Positions 5,784-8,240 of a DNA stretch of 8,240 nucleotides are shown here, piece by piece. The stretch lies in assembly GCA_966095765.1 (NCBI GenBank), contig CBHTSZ010000007.1, forward strand, positions 1 to 8,240. The letters run 5' to 3'. Position 1 is the first letter of the stretch; each line of letters opens with the position of its first letter. Under the pieces are notes generated by a model, which did not search any database, had not been told where the DNA came from, and worked only from the letters and a program-made list of their open reading frames with translations. The position numbers were made by a program, and so were the translations under genes. This DNA comes from CBHTSZ01 sp966095765. GTDB lineage: Bacteria; Patescibacteriota; Saccharimonadia; Saccharimonadales; Saccharimonadaceae.

Positions 5784-6860
5784 ATGACTATGATCAGCCT
5801 TAACCTCGAAGATTTGCAGAAAGAACGTGAAGAACTCACAGAGTTCTTGTCGCGTCCTGACGCCTTTTCTGATCCTGATTTCGCCAAGAAAAATCGTCGC
5901 CTCACCGAACTCGAGGAATTGATCACGGCTGGCTCTCGCCAAAGTGAGCTCAAGAAGCAGATCCTTGAGGCCAAAGAGCTCATTAGTGCTGACGATGAAC
6001 TAGCTGAACTCGCAAAAGAAGAATTGCCTGAACTTGAAAAAGAGCTTGTTCAGCTCGATGAGCAGCTATTTGTCATGCTGACACCCAAGGACCCGAACGA
6101 CGAAAAGAACGTGATCGTCGAGATCCGTGCCGGTGCTGGCGGCGACGAAGCCTCCCTCTTTGCCGCGGAACTTCTTCGCATGTACCTTCGTTGGTGCGAA
6201 ACACATGGCTTCAAAACTGAGATGATGAGCGAATCAGCAAACGACACAGGTGGCTACAAAGAAGTTGTCTTTGAAGTTAAGGGTGACAGCCCCTACGCTA
6301 GCCTCAAGTTCGAATCAGGCGTACACCGCGTCCAGCGTGTTCCGGTTACCGAGTCACAGGGCCGTATCCACACGAGTACCGTGACCGTAGCCGTCCTACC
6401 TGAAGCCGAAGAAACCGACATCGAGATCAACCAAAACGATCTCAAGATCGATGTGTACCGTGCCGGTGGCCACGGCGGCCAGTCAGTCAACACGACCGAC
6501 TCGGCAGTCCGTATCACCCACCTCCCGACCGGCCTCGTCGTTACGAACCAGGACGAAAAATCTCAGATCAAGAACAAGGAAAAAGCGATGAGCGTGCTCC
6601 GTGCCCGCCTCATGCAGATCAAGATCGATGAGGAACAGGCCAAGCTGACCGCTGAGCGCCGTAGCCTCATCGGCTCTGGTGACCGCTCTGAAAAGATTCG
6701 TACCTACAACTTCCCGCAGGATCGTATCACTGATCACCGTATCGGCTATAGTCGCTCAGGTATCCCGCAAGCCCTTAACGGCGATATCGACGACCTTATC
6801 GAACGCCTCCAGGCCTACGAGCGCGAACTCAAAGCTGCCGGCGCCTCTCAGGACGACTAA
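5784..6860 (+). CDS. prfA: Peptide chain release factor 1 (RF1)
   Basis: RF1 reads UAA and UAG stop codons in the ribosomal A site and triggers release of the finished protein. The 358-residue length is typical. The N-terminal coiled-coil domain covers about 1-100, followed by the conserved EIRAGAGGDEASLF (113-126). The stop-codon recognition tripeptide is PVT at 187-189 in HRVQRVPVTESQGRIHTS, the PxT form of RF1 rather than the SPF of RF2. The catalytic GGQ is at 231-233 in RAGGHGGQSVNTTDSAVR. The late RTYNFPQDRITDHRIG is the usual RF1 end block. Two in-frame ATGs occur (5784 and 5790) and neither has a ribosome binding site; the first is used here. In Bacillus, rpmE and prfA are also neighbours, but the GGQ methyltransferase gene prmC, often just downstream of prfA, is not here. 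Confidence 0.98.
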   Translation: MTMISLNLEDLQKEREELTEFLSRPDAFSDPDFAKKNRRLTELEELITAGSRQSELKKQILEAKELISADDELAELAKEELPELEKELVQLDEQLFVMLTPKDPNDEKNVIVEIRAGAGGDEASLFAAELLRMYLRWCETHGFKTEMMSESANDTGGYKEVVFEVKGDSPYASLKFESGVHRVQRVPVTESQGRIHTSTVTVAVLPEAEETDIEINQNDLKIDVYRAGGHGGQSVNTTDSAVRITHLPTGLVVTNQDEKSQIKNKEKAMSVLRARLMQIKIDEEQAKLTAERRSLIGSGDRSEKIRTYNFPQDRITDHRIGYSRSGIPQALNGDIDDLIERLQAYERELKAAGASQDD

Positions 6861-6877
6861 ACCCTCACTCCAAGTGG

Positions 6878-6898
6878 GTATGCCGCTTATGGTATACT
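6878..6898 (+). promoter_or_regulatory. Extended -10 promoter with overlapping inverted repeat upstream of the TMEM43-family gene
   Basis: TGG-TATACT (6890-6898) is an extended -10 element with five of six -10 matches. No good -35 box is seen. GTATGCC (6878-6884) and GGTATAC (6891-6897) form a 7-base inverted repeat with one G-U pair that covers the -10 box; it lacks a T-run, so it is not a terminator and could be an operator or chance. Transcription would start near 6905, ahead of the AGAGGGAA ribosome binding site at 6912-6919. Confidence 0.5.
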
Positions 6899-6925
6899 CA
6901 TCAAAACAATTTAGAGGGAACAAAA

Positions 6926-8240
6926 ATGGCAGATATTGTACGCGAAACGACGAGTCGATCTTACGGCGGTCGATTGCAAAATTCTATAAAAGGCGTGGTG
7001 GTTGGAATTATCTTTTTCATCGCCTCTTTCGGTATCCTATGGACGAACGAAGGCCACTACGTAAAGATAGCCAAAGGCCTCGGTGAAGGCCGCGACGTTG
7101 TCGTAAACCTCGATGCGCCAAAGAAAAAAGGCGAAAACCAGGGCAAGCTCGTCCACACTACCGGTCAAACGACGGTAGGTAAAGCTCCGCTTGTCGACTC
7201 AGCATTCAATATCCAGGCAAACTCCCTGCTTCTCCAGAGAAAAGTTGAGATGTATCAGTGGGAAGAAGACCAAAAATCCGAAACTCGCGAAAACTTTGGC
7301 GGCTCCGAAGAAACTGTCACAACCTATACCTATACGAAAAAATGGTCGACTGATGAAATCTCATCAAGCAATTTTCACGAAGCAACTGGTCACGAAAACC
7401 CTGGGGCATTTCCGTACGCACAGGATACCCAGTACGCGAGCGACGCTGCTCTAGGCGACTTCCGTTTACAGCCGTCAACCATCGAAAAGATTGGCGGCAA
7501 GACTGCTGTAGCTGTTGCCAACTTTGACGCAACCAAGATTCCAAACTCCAAGGTGAACGGTGAATACATCTACCTCGGCAATGATCCATCTGCGCCCGCG
7601 GTTGGCGATGTACGTGTCTCCTTCTTCGCGATCTACCCTGGTGTCGCTTCGGTGATCGCCAAGCAGGACGGAAACACCCTCGTACCGTTCAGGACAAAAA
7701 CCGGCTCAGCTATCGAGCTCGCTTCGACCGGACAGAAATCAGCCGATGAGCTCTTTACCGAGGCTGAAACCGCCAACAAGGCAACAACTTGGGCGTTTCG
7801 AGGCATCGGTCTGCTCGCTATGTGGCTTGGTCTTGTACTACTAGCAGGTCCTCTGTCGATGATCTTCGCCTTCATACCGGGCCTGCGTGGTCTCGTAGAG
7901 GGATTTTGGAGTATTGCCGCTGCAGTTATCACCCTCGTCCTCGGTGGCCTTACGATCGCACTCGCCTGGCTGTACTACCGACCGCTTGTTTCCCTGGGTA
8001 TCATCGTTGCCGCTATCCTACTCGCCTTCTTGGTGAAAAAGTTCCTGTTTAGGAAGAAACATGAGGTTGCGCCGGTAACTGCACCAACAACAACCACACC
8101 AACACCTTCCATAGAAACTGCCCACCCCTCTGTCGTATCGCAAAGCGCGAATACGACGCCTACGCCTACGCCTACGCCTACGCCTACGCCTACGCCTACG
8201 CCTACGCCTACGCCTACGCCTACGCCTACGCCTACGCCTA
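6926..8240 (+). CDS. TMEM43/LUMA-family membrane protein with (Thr-Pro)n tail, 3' partial
   Basis: The frame stays open from the ATG at 6926 to the end of the window (438 codons and one base), so the gene is cut. It matches the TMEM43 family (Pfam DUF1625): an early ETTSRSYGGRLQNSIKG, a first transmembrane helix at 23-39 followed by TNEGHYVK (40-47), a large domain (about 45-288) with GKLVHTTG and the family hallmark VEMYQWEE (107-114), then helices at about 293-317, 327-350 and 353-375. By the positive-inside rule both ends are cytoplasmic and the large domain is outside. Human TMEM43 sits in the inner nuclear membrane; the bacterial function is unknown. After RKKH (376-379) comes a low-complexity Thr/Pro/Ala tail that becomes a perfect Thr-Pro repeat from residue 411. 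The ribosome binding site (GAGGG) is well placed. Confidence 0.88.
   Translation, partial: MADIVRETTSRSYGGRLQNSIKGVVVGIIFFIASFGILWTNEGHYVKIAKGLGEGRDVVVNLDAPKKKGENQGKLVHTTGQTTVGKAPLVDSAFNIQANSLLLQRKVEMYQWEEDQKSETRENFGGSEETVTTYTYTKKWSTDEISSSNFHEATGHENPGAFPYAQDTQYASDAALGDFRLQPSTIEKIGGKTAVAVANFDATKIPNSKVNGEYIYLGNDPSAPAVGDVRVSFFAIYPGVASVIAKQDGNTLVPFRTKTGSAIELASTGQKSADELFTEAETANKATTWAFRGIGLLAMWLGLVLLAGPLSMIFAFIPGLRGLVEGFWSIAAAVITLVLGGLTIALAWLYYRPLVSLGIIVAAILLAFLVKKFLFRKKHEVAPVTAPTTTTPTPSIETAHPSVVSQSANTTPTPTPTPTPTPTPTPTPTPTPTPTPTP
8156..8240 (+). repeat. Perfect hexanucleotide tandem repeat (ACGCCT)n coding for Thr-Pro
   Basis: Fourteen uninterrupted copies of ACGCCT run from 8156 to 8239, with the first base of a fifteenth at 8240. 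The repeat is in frame with the TMEM43-family gene and adds alternating Thr and Pro, using a single codon for each, whereas the tail just before it mixes ACA, ACC, ACT and CCA, CCT. The true copy number is unknown because the repeat reaches the window edge. Confidence 0.97.

Noticed and set aside
6860..6880. Terminator after prfA (ACCC...GGGT partial stem)
   Set aside because: The stem is short and bulged with no T-run after it.
6679..7086. Plus-strand open frame overlapping the end of prfA and the start of the TMEM43-family gene
   Set aside because: It lies in a different frame across two well-supported genes and has no recognisable content.
1..8240. Absence of UGA stop codons, hinting at a recoded UGA as in Gracilibacteria
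   Set aside because: Only eight stops are seen, several in highly expressed genes that favour UAA, and no in-frame UGA occurs inside any gene. The window cannot decide, and nothing requires a non-standard code.
8156..8240. CRISPR-like or replication-origin repeat
   Set aside because: The repeat unit is 6 bases with no spacers and is in frame with the gene, so it is a coding microsatellite.

Overview
This window looks like the genome of a small, monoderm-type bacterium of the Patescibacteria (CPR), most probably a Saccharibacterium (TM7). That placement is an inference from the compact layout, a short EF-Ts, a zinc-free L31 with a Lys/Ala-rich tail, and membrane proteins with low-complexity Pro/Thr tails. 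No 16S or other decisive marker is present. Eight of the nine genes have their stop codon in the window; all eight use TAA or TAG.

Layout, left to right. (1) 1-1423, plus strand: a membrane-anchored tyrosine phosphatase (5' end outside the window) and, 5 bases later, a single-pass membrane protein whose outer domain resembles a degenerate OmpA-like domain. (2) 1435-1470: a near-perfect bidirectional terminator between convergent units. (3) 1485-2902, minus strand: rpsB-tsf (ribosomal protein S2 and EF-Ts) with a leader that may pair with the rpsB ribosome binding site. (4) 2900-5286, minus strand: an unrecognised two-gene cassette, made of a 649-residue helical protein ending in a putative clan CD (caspase/gingipain-like) cysteine peptidase domain and a 144-residue acidic protein tightly coupled to it. 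It runs in the same direction as rpsB-tsf with no convincing terminator between them. (5) 5326-5378: a divergent promoter region; the rightward promoter is excellent and leaves almost no 5' leader for L31. (6) 5379-6860, plus strand: L31 type B, a strong terminator, and prfA (release factor 1), a pairing also known from Firmicutes. (7) 6926 to the end: a TMEM43-family four-helix membrane protein, cut by the window end inside a perfect hexanucleotide repeat encoding (Thr-Pro)n.

The translation genes (rpsB, tsf, rpmE, prfA) are housekeeping. The most unusual content is the caspase-like protein with its coupled partner upstream of rpsB-tsf. Next come the envelope-associated genes at both ends: the phosphatase/OmpA-like pair and the TMEM43 protein with its repeat tail. 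The very short or absent leaders in front of L31 and possibly prfA suggest that leaderless translation may matter in this organism.
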